Part shown: in pieces, positions 44,388 through 54,759 of the stretch
Numbering within the stretch: position 1 is the first letter of the stretch
Layout of the letters: each line of letters begins with the position of its first letter
Source of the DNA: Pleodorina starrii
Lineage: Eukaryota > Chlorophyta > Chlorophyceae > Chlamydomonadales > Volvocaceae
Assembly: GCA_030267565.1 (NCBI GenBank)
Contig: BRXU01000032.1
Coordinates: 744,001-808,000 of the forward strand
Reading direction: 5' to 3'
DNA length: 64,000 nucleotides
The notes under the pieces: model-generated
Seen by the model: the letters and a program-made list of their open reading frames with translations, nothing else
Database searches by the model: none
What the model was told of the DNA's origin: nothing
Position numbers and translations under genes: made by a program

Positions 44388-47300
44388 ATGATGTCTGTTA
44401 GGCAACAGCCGGCCTCGGCAGGCCACACTCGTCGACCTGCTTGCACGAGTTCAGCGCCGGCGGTCGCGATACGGAGCTTGGCGCTGACCCAGGTGCGTGA
44501 AAGACCCGACGGCGCACTGCAAGCTTTTCGAAGTACATCGCGCATCAAATTGCTTGCAATGCAAGTGATCCGCGCGGCACCCTCGCCAGCCGCAAGCCGA
44601 GGATAAGCGCCCTGCTGCTTCGAGCCGCGCGCAATTTAGTGTCCAAACACCAACAGCATGTTAAGATAATTTATCTAGGTCGTTCGCTTTCACCCCAACT
44701 TTAAGAAACCCAAGTTAACCCTTTCCGCCACCTGACGCGACGGCTCCCGACAGGCGCCTGCGCAGCTCGCCCCCGCGCGCTCCTCCGCGGCTTCCGCGCC
44801 CGCGCCATCGACACCGTTCGGCCCCTCCTGCACGCCGTTGGCCATCCTCGCCCCCGTCCCCCGCCGCTCCGCCCGCGCACTTCACGTGTGCGCGGCTGCC
44901 GCCAAGGAGAAGCCCATCGAGGTGGGCAAGCTGCTGGCGACAAACACTGGGCATGGCAAGGCCAGCGCAGAGGCGCTGTCCAGCACGATTGACCCACCTG
45001 GCTTGGCCCGTTGCCCGCAGCCCAGCGATGATATAAGAAAGACACATGTCGGCGCGTTTCGCCATTGGCAGATTTTGGTCTTTGGCCAGATTGGTTGATG
45101 AGCGGACCCGGGTCGTTTGACCGTTGACTGTTCCGCAATGGGCCCCCTGGGCATGTTTGGGCCGGGGCCGGATGGCCGTGTGTGATCCGTTGAAGCTGTC
45201 TGTGCGCCTCATCGCTGAAGTCCTCCGCCTCGCAGTCCTGTGCGCGGCTGGTGCCCCCCTCGGCCCGGCGGGCGGCATGTGTGGCGAGTTGTTATGGGTG
45301 CTTCCAGCCCACTGACAGCGGCACTGACCGTGAGGTTTTGGCATCGGAAGCAGATTGAATTGGGGGTCCGGATCTGCATCTGGATCTGGATCCAAATCCG
45401 GCTGGGTGCCGTACTCGCGGGACAAGGCCCAAAACTCAGCCCCGTACCGGACCGAACCTCTGCGAGCCAACTTCCCGACCCGCCCACAATCCGCGATCTG
45501 GCGACCGACCTGCGGGGCCCTGATCCCGTCAGCCCGCACCCGCCCACCCCCTCACCAACCCCCTTCCCCGTCCCCTTGCTGATGGCTGTCCGTACCCCGC
45601 CCCTGATCCTTGGCTACGTCGTCATGCCTGCACGGTTGCCTCTCGCTGTCTTCACTCCTCACCGCCTGCCCACCTGTGAATGCGGACTGTCCCACGTTTC
45701 CCCTTTCTTTCCCCCGGGGGGCCGCTCCCCCGTCGCCCGGTCCCTCCCGGTCCCTCTCCTTTCCCCGCCCGCCCCCGGCCCCGCCCCCAGTTCGATGTAG
45801 AGGTGGCGGTGGAGGAGGTGTCGCTGTGTCGCCGCAAGGCCGCCATCTCGGTGCCGGTGCGGGCGGTCAAGGACGTATACGCGCGGGGGGTCAAGCGGCT
45901 GGAGGTGCGCGGGGGGGCGGGGTGGGTGGGGAGGAAAGGGGAGGGGGAGGGGTAAGGAAAAGGATACCGCAGCGAAGGGAGAGCAGGAGCGAGGGTAGAG
46001 AAGAAGCGTCCGGATAAGCAATCTGGTGGGAGGGAGGGGAGGGGAGGGCGGGCTGTGGAATGGCGGGTGGGGTAAAGATGGTGCGTGCGGTGGAGGCTTG
46101 TTGCAGTGCCCTGTCATGGATTCATGATTGCTTGATCGTCGTTCCTACCAGCCGTGTTTGCGGGTTGGGGGTTGCGGGTTGCGAGGGGCCGGTGCTTGGT
46201 CAGTTGCGGCTGGGCTGTGCTGAGTGGGGTGACCGGGCCTCAGCGGGCGGACCGGGCTCCGAATCATCATCATCACCGTATTGTCGGTCGTCGTCGTCGT
46301 CGTCACATCGCGGTTCGTCGCGGCCCGCTCCGTTACCAAGCCGCGCGGCCCTGTGGGGCCCTCACCTCGCCAGGGCTGACCTCGGTGAAGCGTTGACAAA
46401 CCGACAGCAACCGACGGCAACATAGCCGCCACCCCAACCATCGATCCCAATTAACTCGCCACTCGCCGTCCTGGCGCTGGCCCCGGCCCCTTCCGCAGCG
46501 CGACGTGATCGGCAGTCTGCGCGGCTGGCAGGCGGGCAAGAAGCTGCCCCTGGCCATAGTCATCAACAAGGTGAGCCGGGGGGCGGGAGGTGGTAGGGGT
46601 GGGGGGTGGTGGCGGTGGGGTTGGTATCTTCGGATCTTGGCGCCTTATTCTGGTGTGTGTGTGAGAGGTGGGTGTTTTAGCCTTACTGGCCGTTGGCTGA
46701 TTGCGGGGTGGGGACGAAAAAGGGTATCACTTCCTGCGGGAAAGGGGACCGGGAAGAACCGAGTGGGAAGGGCAGGGCCACGGCAGGCTGGGGACCTCGT
46801 GGCCTTCGCCGGACAGAAGTGAGGGTGGGAAGGCGGGGGGGGGGTAAAAAAATGATACCGCAGCGGAGACGGAGACGGGGGGGGGCGGCCGAGTGGGCTG
46901 AGGTCACGGGCAAAGCTGAGGTCATGGCTGTGCCTCGGGGCCGTGAGGGGGTTGAGGGGGGGGCCACAGGTGCTCTCCCACCGCCCCCCCCCCCCGTCAC
47001 ACACACACATGCCCGATCAGCCCTCGACGGTAAAACTACATCTCCGGAGCCGCATTTTCGCATCTGTCTTTTTGCTCTCTTACATCGCTGGGTGGGTGAG
47101 TTGGGCACCTGCCGGACTAGCTTTGCCGCCATGCTCCACCCCCTCCCAAGGAATTCCCTCCCCATTGCTCTCTTGCTGTGTGGCCCCAGGCGCTTAAATA
47201 ACACATACACATGGCCGGACGACCGATCTCCGTCCTCGTCCCCCTCCCCTCCCTCTCAACAGCCCCCTCCCACACTTCCCCGCGGCCCCTTACGCCCGTC

Positions 47301-50300
47301 CCTCTTCCCCCCTCCCTCCCCAGTTCCAATGTCGCTTAGTGGCCCCTACCAAGTTCTCCCCCTCCCCCTCCCCCCCTCCCCTGCTGCAGGTTGGCGGTCA
47401 GGAGAAGTTCAAGACGTACTGTTTGGAGGAGCTGCTGCTGGAGGCACTACCCAGGGTGGGGGGGTGAAGGGGGGTAGCGGGGAGGGGAGGGGGGGGAGGG
47501 GGGAGGGGAGGGGGGGGGGCGGGGAGGGGAGGGGGGAAGCGGGGAGGGGAGGGGAGGGGGAAGGGAGCGACATAGGGGCGGGCGCTCATCGCTGCCCATA
47601 TGGGTCTGCTGTGTGTGTGTGTGTATGTACGTCAAACAGCCCCGTGTGTCAACCGGTCCCGTTCATGGTGGCCAATGCCGCCCGGTCGCGGCGCTGCATG
47701 AAGGCAACGCCCCCTCGCCCCCCTCCCCCGAGGAACGGGCCCGGTTTCCAGGTTTCCCAGTTCTATGGACCGCCACACACTCCAACCCTCCCGAATCGCA
47801 CCCCACCGCGCTCTTCACCCATTCATCTGGATAACCCCCTTCCCCCCACCCCCCACACCTCCCCGCCGCCGCCCAAACCTCCTGGCCGGCTTGTCGTACA
47901 GGGTGTGGATGCCGCTCGCCAGGGCAAGCCGGTGGACCCAGCCAGTGTGGAGGTGAGCCAACCACCTTAACGAACAAAACAAAACCAACCTACCTACCTA
48001 CCTACCTACCTGGATTTAGGGGTTGGGCCCAAGTCAAGGTCCAGGGATGGGGCCCCCATAGGGAATACGGGTAGGGGGGAGGGGAGCAGAGCGATGAGCG
48101 GCCTGAGCCCGGCCGAGCGACCCCACCACCTCAAAACCCCACCCGGGAGGGCGGGGCTGGGGAGGGGGGAGGTGGAGGGAGGGGGAGGGAGGTGAGGGTA
48201 CCTGGAGCCCCGGGGTGCGGTCCGCGGACGGGGCTTCGGTGGGTTTCGGTGTGGCCGTTGTGTCGCTGAGTCATCACACCCGACTGCCCCCCTCCACAGT
48301 CAGCGAATCTCCCTTACCTTTCTCCAGCCACCCACCCTTCCATTTCACCCGCAACCACCCCCCTCCCCTCCCCTCCCCTCCCCTCCCCTCCCCTCCCCTC
48401 CCCTCCCCTCCCCCTCCCCTCCCCTCCCCTCCCCTCCCCTCCCCTCCCCTCCCCTTCCCTTTCCCCCCCCTCCCCTCCCCCCCCCTCCCCCCCTCTCAGG
48501 TCCCCTCCTCCGAGTTCCCCGCCATGTTGCAGCGCTACGACCCCTCCACTGCCTTCACCTTCAACGTGCACTTCGATGTGGCGCCCCCCGTCGTGTGGGC
48601 CACCCCCCTGGAGCAGCTCGCGGTGACCATCAGGTGGGTGGGAGCCAACCCAGCCGGGGGGCAGGCAGGGAGGTGGGGGCGCAGGGCGAACAAGGGGAGG
48701 AGGGAGGCAGGGGGCGGAGCGGCGGGGCGGGTCGCCGTGCCACTGTGGCGGATGGCGGCGCCGTGTGTATACGGGCCGGCTTGCGTGGCGCCCCCGGGGA
48801 GGAGGCGGGTAGGCAGGAAGAAGGTTGAGACCCCCGCAGCGAAGATGGGGGGAGGTAGGGAGGTAGGGAGGTGTTTGCTGCTTCGTCCGACTGACTCCCG
48901 GGGAGGGGCCCCCCCTCCCCGCACCAACACGGACGATGCAGCAAACAGCAAAACGGACCGGACGCCGCGCACTGGGACACTGGGGGAGCTGCCAGCCAGC
49001 CAGCGTGCAAGCAGGCACACAGCCATCAAGCAGCAGCAGCAGCAGCACATCGGCCCACGGATATATGGATGGGTGGATGCATAGATGGATCAGTTGATGC
49101 CGCACCTCGGAACGGACCCACGGGTCGATCATGGCACTGGCCACATACCCTGGAATAGGCAGATAGGTTTTGCAGAAGCCGAGCGGGAGCGCAAGGCCTC
49201 AACAGACTTCTATGCTGCAGCCTGCGGTCAAGGCACAGGCTTCGAAGATCTTGAAACACATTTCGAGTGAACTTCAGAGGGTGCGAAGCGATTAACCCCC
49301 CAACCTCCCCCCAAACCCCACCCCCCCGAAAGGGACACTGGCGACTTCTCCACCGACGCCGCCGCCGCTGACGACCTGATCCGCCAGTACCGCAAGCAGC
49401 ACGGGTTCAGTCGGGTGGCTGCGGGCCGGGGGCTGCAGATGGGGGATACGCTGGTCATGGACATGGAGGTGAGAGGGGGGGAGGGGGGGGGTGGGGGGTT
49501 GCAGTGCCCGGTGAATGGGGACAGCGTGTGGGAGTGGGAGGGCCGCTCGTCAGGGTCGCCTCATCATCCGGAGGCCACCCATCACGCCTACTCCACGTCC
49601 TGCCGCGGCCTCCGCTGTGACCGCCTGGGGGCCGCCCTCCCCTTCCCCCCCGCCCTCTAGGCCTATACGTGGATAACCCCTCCAGGGAGGGAGGGAGGGA
49701 GGGAGGGAGGCTGTTGGGGCTGCCGTGCGTCCCCTCGATTTGCAGCATGTGCCCCCCCCGGACAGCCCCAACCACTGCTCGAAACGCAACCGTTAACCAA
49801 CTCCACCACCGCCACCCCCCTCCCTGCCTCCCTCCCTCAGATCCGCTCCGAAGCCTCGGGCCAGGTCCTTCCCGGCCTCACCCACAGCCGCATCTCCTTC
49901 GATACGGAGCAGGACGTGCTGGGGATCACTGCGGGTGGGTGGCTGGCTGGGGGAAGGGGGGAGGGGGGGGCTGTGAAGTGAATGGGAGCGCAGGACTACC
50001 GGGGGGTAGTAGAGTTTTGGCGGGGGAGGGAGGGCGGGTGGGGCTCGGAGGTCGGGGGGTAGCAGGGGAGGGAAGGCAGGGGAGGGCAGGTGAAGGAAGT
50101 GGGAGGGAGGGCGTTTCTGTCGGGTCGGGCGGGTGGGGGTCAGGGAGGGGGCCTTGGGTGGGGACGAGGGACTGCCGGTGGGAAGTCGGGAGAGGTACCA
50201 GTTGGGTGGGGGCCTCTGCAGCCGAGTGGGGTTCCTTGAGCAAATGTGTGGGGGGGGCGGACGGATGGGCCCTCGGGTGTGGGGTTCTGCGGTGGTGAAT

Positions 50301-53300
50301 CAGTCCAGGTAACTGTCCGCTGCGAGCGGGTGTTGGTGCTGAGTTGTTGAATGTCATCCGGTACATTCGACCTTTCGACCTGGGGTGGTGGGCGATCCTC
50401 CGCCCTCCTCGGCCCTCCCCCACCCCGACACAGCCGCACTGCCGCTGCCTCCAATCCCCCCCATGCCCCCGCCCCCGCCTTGTCCTCTCATCGTTTCGAG
50501 TGTGCGCACGACCGTGTCGTTTCCAGTCACACCTGCAGCCCAGCCTCGTCCAGCCTTTGCGCATGGGCGGTGATCTCCTTCACCTCCCCCCCTCCATACC
50601 CAACATGCACGCATGTTGCCTAAAACCCTAGACCCACAATCCCTCCTCCATCCCTCCATCCCTCCCTCCCTTCCCCGCCCCCCCCCCTCCCCCTCCCCCC
50701 CTTGCAGGCATGTTGGGTATGAAGGTGGGTGAGAGCCGCACCTTCCCCATGAACATGCCTGATGACTACGAGGTCGAGTTCTGGCAGGTGAGGGGAAGGC
50801 GGGGGGAGAGGGGCCGGGGGCGGGGGGAAGGGTGATGAAAAGGACACCGCAGCGGAGGGACCAGGCGAGGGCGGGCGGGCGTGGGGCGGGTGGAGGGGAG
50901 ATGCTGATTTGGGCGGTTAGGGGCTGGGCGGATGTTGGCTAAATTTGGCGATGTGGCCTGACGGGAGGAAGGGTTTGTGGCGTTGTGTGTGTGGAGTGGG
51001 GTGGAGGGGGTGGTGTTGTGCAGTCCCTGCGATCCCCCCGGGGGTCCCGGGGGGGGGGGGGTCCGGGGGCCTGCGACCCAATCGTCGCAGCGGACTGAGC
51101 TCCCGGGCATCCCCGTGTCGTACAAACACTGCATCATCCGGCTCGCCACCCTTCGCCCACCACCATCCAATCAACCTCCACCAGGCTTGCCCCCCTTCCC
51201 TCCCTTCTCTCCCTTCCTTCTGACAAGCAACCCGAAGCCCCGATTTCCCGTTCCCACCTCGTCTCTCCCCCGCCGTCCTGCATTCCTATTTACATCTCCG
51301 TCCCTCCTCTCCCGCCCCCCTATCACTCCCTGAACCCCCCCCTACACACGCACACACACGCAGAACATGCCGGTCAAAGTGAACATCAAGGTCCACGAAA
51401 TCTTTGAGTGGACGCTGCCCGAGGTGGGGGTGGGGGTGGGGCCGCGATCAGCCGACTGGGGAGGGGCGTGTTTGGGCTTGAGGGGCGTTTTCGCAGCCGT
51501 TTTCGTTTTCGATCCCAATCAAAGGACAGGTGGGTCGCGGGGCTAAAAGGAGGGGGGGTTCCACAGCTGGCGCTTCCAGGTACTGGTACATGTGCCGGTA
51601 CCGGTACTGGCCCCCCGGGGGCTGGTGCTGTTGTCGGGACGGGGCAATGGACGAGGGAGGGGGGAGGCTGGGGGCCTGGGGGGCTGAGAGCGGGGGAGGG
51701 CTTCACTTCACCGGGGAGGGGAGGGGAGGGCTTCCTTGTTTGGCGCATCTCTCTGCGATCCGCCGCCGATCTCCGTTGAATGAAGTGGGTCAGGCAAACT
51801 GACTGACTGAATGGAAGGAAGGAACGAAGGAAGGAGGTGGGGCGGGGATCCGTTTCGCCCCCGGCTCGCCCCCGGAGCCGGATAGCGCCCCCTCCCTCCC
51901 AGCTCCCACCCACCCACCCACCCCTGGAGGCAATCCCAGTCTACCCCCAACCCCAACCCCCCGCCCTCCCGCCCCCTTCCCGCCCCCCGAGGACCCTCCT
52001 CCCACATCAAACAACACCCCACACCCCACACCCCACACCCCTGCTCCCACTCCTTGCAGCACCCAACCCCCTCCCTGCCCCTTACTTCCCCCTCCTCCCC
52101 CCCTCCCTCCCTGGATCAGTTTGACGACGAGTACGTGTCCACCCACCACGGCGGCAAGTGGCGCTCCGCTGCCGAGATGCGCGAGGCCCTCATCGCCTCC
52201 ACCGCCATGCAGCGCATTCAGCAGCTGGATAAGGCCCTGGAGGACGAGGTGGTCAAGGTGGGGGGGAGAGGTCGGGGGGGCCATGAAGAGGTGGGGGGTC
52301 GGTTGTATCTAACGCCCTTGCTGCTTGCAAAATTACATTGTTTTTCTTTTGCAAACGGGAGGGATTCTTCTGATACGTTACCGTTTACGGGCTCCGGCCT
52401 ACACGTGGATAAGCCCCCTTCCCTTGCAACCTTACCAAACAAAGCCGATCCCCAAGACCGATCCCTTCCCGCCCGCACACGTACACTCCCTGCCCCCCCC
52501 ACACAGGTGGTTGCTGGTGCTCTGGACATGCCCGAGGTGCCCCGGCGTATGGTGGAGCAGCTCGGGGAGAGGCAGTTCCAGGCGGCACTGCTGCAGATGA
52601 TTGAGGACGTGAGCAGCGGGGCGGGACTGGAACCGGGGGGTGGGGGGGGAGGGGGGGAGGGAGGGCGATGAAGGAGATGGCGGGGCGGAGGGACGGAGGC
52701 GACCTCCGGGTTGGTAACGAACTGGGAACGGCTGAGGACGAAAGGGAGGAGGGGGAAGGGGCTGGGGGGGTTTGAGATCAGGGGGCGACGAGAGAGAGAG
52801 AGAGGTGGAGGGTGTGTGCCGCCCTGGAGGAAGCGGAGGTCCCAACCCCCTCCTGGAGCGGAGCGGAGCACAGTGGGGGTCGGAAAGGGGGCGGGGGAGG
52901 AGCCCTCGAACGGGTGTGGAGCGGAGCGAGGTGGCAAGAATGAGGGGGGAGGGAGGAGCCTCCTCGCCCCGCTGTCGGCTCTTGTTGCCAACCCCGACTG
53001 TCCTACCTCGCTACCCGATTCCCCGCTGTTCCCACCCAACCCCCGTCTTGCCCTCCCCTCCCGCCCTCACTCCCTAATCCCCCACCCCTCCCTTTTGTGC
53101 CCTTCAGCGTATCGGCAGTCGCGAGGACGTTGAGAAGTTGGCGACCGAGGAGATGGCGGCCGAGTATATTGAGCAGCGGAAGAAGGAGCTGGAGGATCAG
53201 GTGGGGAGGGCGGCGGGTGTGTGTGCGTGTGTGCGCGTGTGTTTTTCATTTACATACATATCTCGCCCGGCCTGACGCTGGTCAGCGGCTGCCGAGGCCC

Positions 53301-54306
53301 GGTAGGTTCCCCCCCACCCCCTCCGAAGGGGCCCAGCTCGAACGGGGAGATCGCCGAACCAGCCGCCTAGGAGGAGGGCGAGGGGCGAGGCACTCCTCCG
53401 CACGGGACCCCACATGAGGGGTGGGGTTTCCATGCGCTGCACCCGAGGGCTGAGGTAGCCCGTGTGAACAACCCAACCTACCCGGACCCCCCCCCTCCTC
53501 CCCGCCCCCCCCCCCCTCCCTCCCCCTCAGGTGAAGTTCAATTTGGCGATTGACGACATCTTCGTCAGTCGGTCACTGGAGCTGGATGAGGGGGCTGTGG
53601 AGGCCGAGTACGACCTACGTGTACAGCAAATGCAGGTACGGCACCTGCGGGGGGTTTGTCCGCATGCGCCCATGCATGCGCCTTTGTGTGTAGCAAGTGG
53701 GTTTGGGGGAGTGCCTGTGGAGGGGAGGGGAGGGGGCGGGGAAGGGAGGGGAGGGGCGGCTCTTGACCTCTGCGCCCGGAGCCGCTCCATTCCTCTCCCG
53801 TCCTCTGCGGTCCCCTGGATGGCGGGTTCCCGCTGGGTGCCGCCCCCGACTCCGACCCCGCCCCCCCCCCGTCCACTCGCTTGGGAGCCTGGGCAACGTG
53901 GGCATACAGCGTGCTGCAGTCAGTCAGGCACGCAGACAGGTTGTACACACACACGGGGGTGGGAGGGTATATTCACGGCCGCCAAACACACACGCGTCCA
54001 CTGCGCCGTCTGACCGGGTGAGTTTCTTCATTCCCCACCCCCCTCCCTCCTCCCCTCCCCCCTTCCCTCCCTCCCCCCCTCCCCCCCCTGGCCTCCCTTC
54101 AGGCGGTGGGTCAGCCCTTTGAGCGCGAGGAGTTGTTGGAGGACGTGCGCGAGACCGTCAAGAGCGTCACGGTCATCGAGTGGCTCAAGGACAACATCAA
54201 GCGGGAGGTGCTGCCGTACAACAGCGACAAGTCGGGGGCGGGGGCAGAGGCGGGTTCCGGAGCAGCGGGGAGCAAGGCCGGCAGGGGGGAGCCGGTGGCG
54301 GCGTGA
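44388..54306 (+). CDS. TIG1: Chloroplast trigger factor (ribosome-associated chaperone with PPIase domain), 573 aa
   Basis: Sixteen exons join in frame: 44388-44492, 44754-44921, 45791-45904, 46499-46570, 47390-47455, 47902-47952, 48500-48633, 49333-49468, 49841-49934, 50708-50787, 51364-51423, 52120-52257, 52507-52608, 53108-53200, 53531-53635 and 54103-54306. Residues 1-86 are rich in A, S, R and P with no acidic residue before KEKPIE, as in a chloroplast transit peptide. Residues about 92-240 match the trigger-factor ribosome-binding domain (VEVAVEEVSLCRRKAAISVP; SLRGWQAGKKLPLAIV takes the place of the bacterial GFRxGKxP loop). Residues about 270-350 match the FKBP-like PPIase domain (MGDTLVMDMEIRSEASGQVL ... 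GMKVGESRTFPMNMPDDY). The rest is the C-terminal helical chaperone domain. It should bind nascent chains at the plastid ribosome. The first exon is the least certain, because exon 2 has no ATG and is closed upstream by TGA at 44733. Confidence 0.92.
45963..45978 (+). repeat. Recurrent GATACCGCAGCGAAG motif
   Basis: GATACCGCAGCGAAGG occurs about 60 bp into trigger factor intron 3 after an A-run; same family as 28757 and 46854. Confidence 0.6.
46854..46872 (+). repeat. Recurrent GATACCGCAGCGGAG motif
   Basis: Identical over 19 bases to 28757-28775 and also preceded by GGTAAAAAAATG; located in trigger factor intron 4. Confidence 0.7.
47102..47171 (+). repeat. Dispersed intronic repeat, copy in trigger factor gene
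   Basis: Partner of 38369-38432; lies sense in intron 4. Flanking sequence does not match, so the repeated unit is about 65-70 bp. Confidence 0.75.
48358..48496. repeat. (CCCCT)n polypyrimidine run before a splice acceptor
   Basis: Continuous CCCCT pentanucleotides ending in the CTCTCAG acceptor of the exon at 48500, so the repeat doubles as the polypyrimidine tract. The mirror type (GGGGAGG)n occupies 47457-47570 in the preceding introns. Confidence 0.9.
49661..49684 (+). repeat. Short TATACGTGGATAA element
   Basis: GGCCTATACGTGGATAACCCC matches the tail of the elements at 42505-42598 and 52318-52412, in transcript sense, in trigger factor intron 8. Confidence 0.55.
50843..50858 (+). repeat. 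Recurrent GACACCGCAGCGGAG motif
   Basis: Variant of the GATACCGCAGCGGAG family about 55 bp into trigger factor intron 10, again after GATGAAAAG. Confidence 0.6.
52318..52412 (+). repeat. Dispersed intronic element with TACGTGGATA tail, copy 2
   Basis: CTTGCAAAATTACA ... CTTTTGCAAACGGGAGGG ... CTGATACGTTACCGTTTACG ... GGCTCCGGCCTACACGTGGATA. It matches the reverse complement of 42505-42598 over about 90 bp. It lies in trigger factor intron 12, about 60 bp after the exon ending at 52257. Confidence 0.8.
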
Positions 54307-54742
54307 GGAGGGGGCCGAGCGAGGGGCGCGGGGGGGGGATGGAGGATGGGGGAACATGTGATGGGGGAAGATGATGTGGTGGGATGGAGTGGGGCAGGGG
54401 AAGTGTGTACTGTGTGTGTGTGTGTTGAGGGGGGCGATACAATTGCAACCTGGGTGGGTGGGTGGGTGGGTGGGTAAGAAAGATAATACCGCAGCGAAAC
54501 CTTTGTGGGGTGCGGGGTGCGGGGAGGGCCGGTCGGAGCTCCGGTGGCGGTGCGCTGCTTGGTTGCCCTCATGCCCTGTGGTCCGCCTGCTTGCCTGCGC
54601 TTACGGCAGCGGCAGCACCCCTGGGCCTGCAGCAGCAGCGGCGGCGGACGATGAGAAGTCTTAAGTGTTTGGGTGAGTCAGTCAGTCAGTCAGTGGGGAG
54701 GCGGTGGGGGGCGACTGCTCAGCTTGGGAAGGGGAGGGGGGG

Positions 54743-54747
54743 TGTAA
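54743..54747 (+). terminator. Candidate TGTAA poly(A) signal of trigger factor gene
   Basis: TGTAA, the usual nuclear poly(A) signal in Chlamydomonas-type algae, lies about 440 bases after the stop codon at 54306. It is the first I found on this strand, so the 3' UTR is probably about 450 bases. Confidence 0.5.
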
Positions 54748-54759
54748 GGGTGTCGAGGA

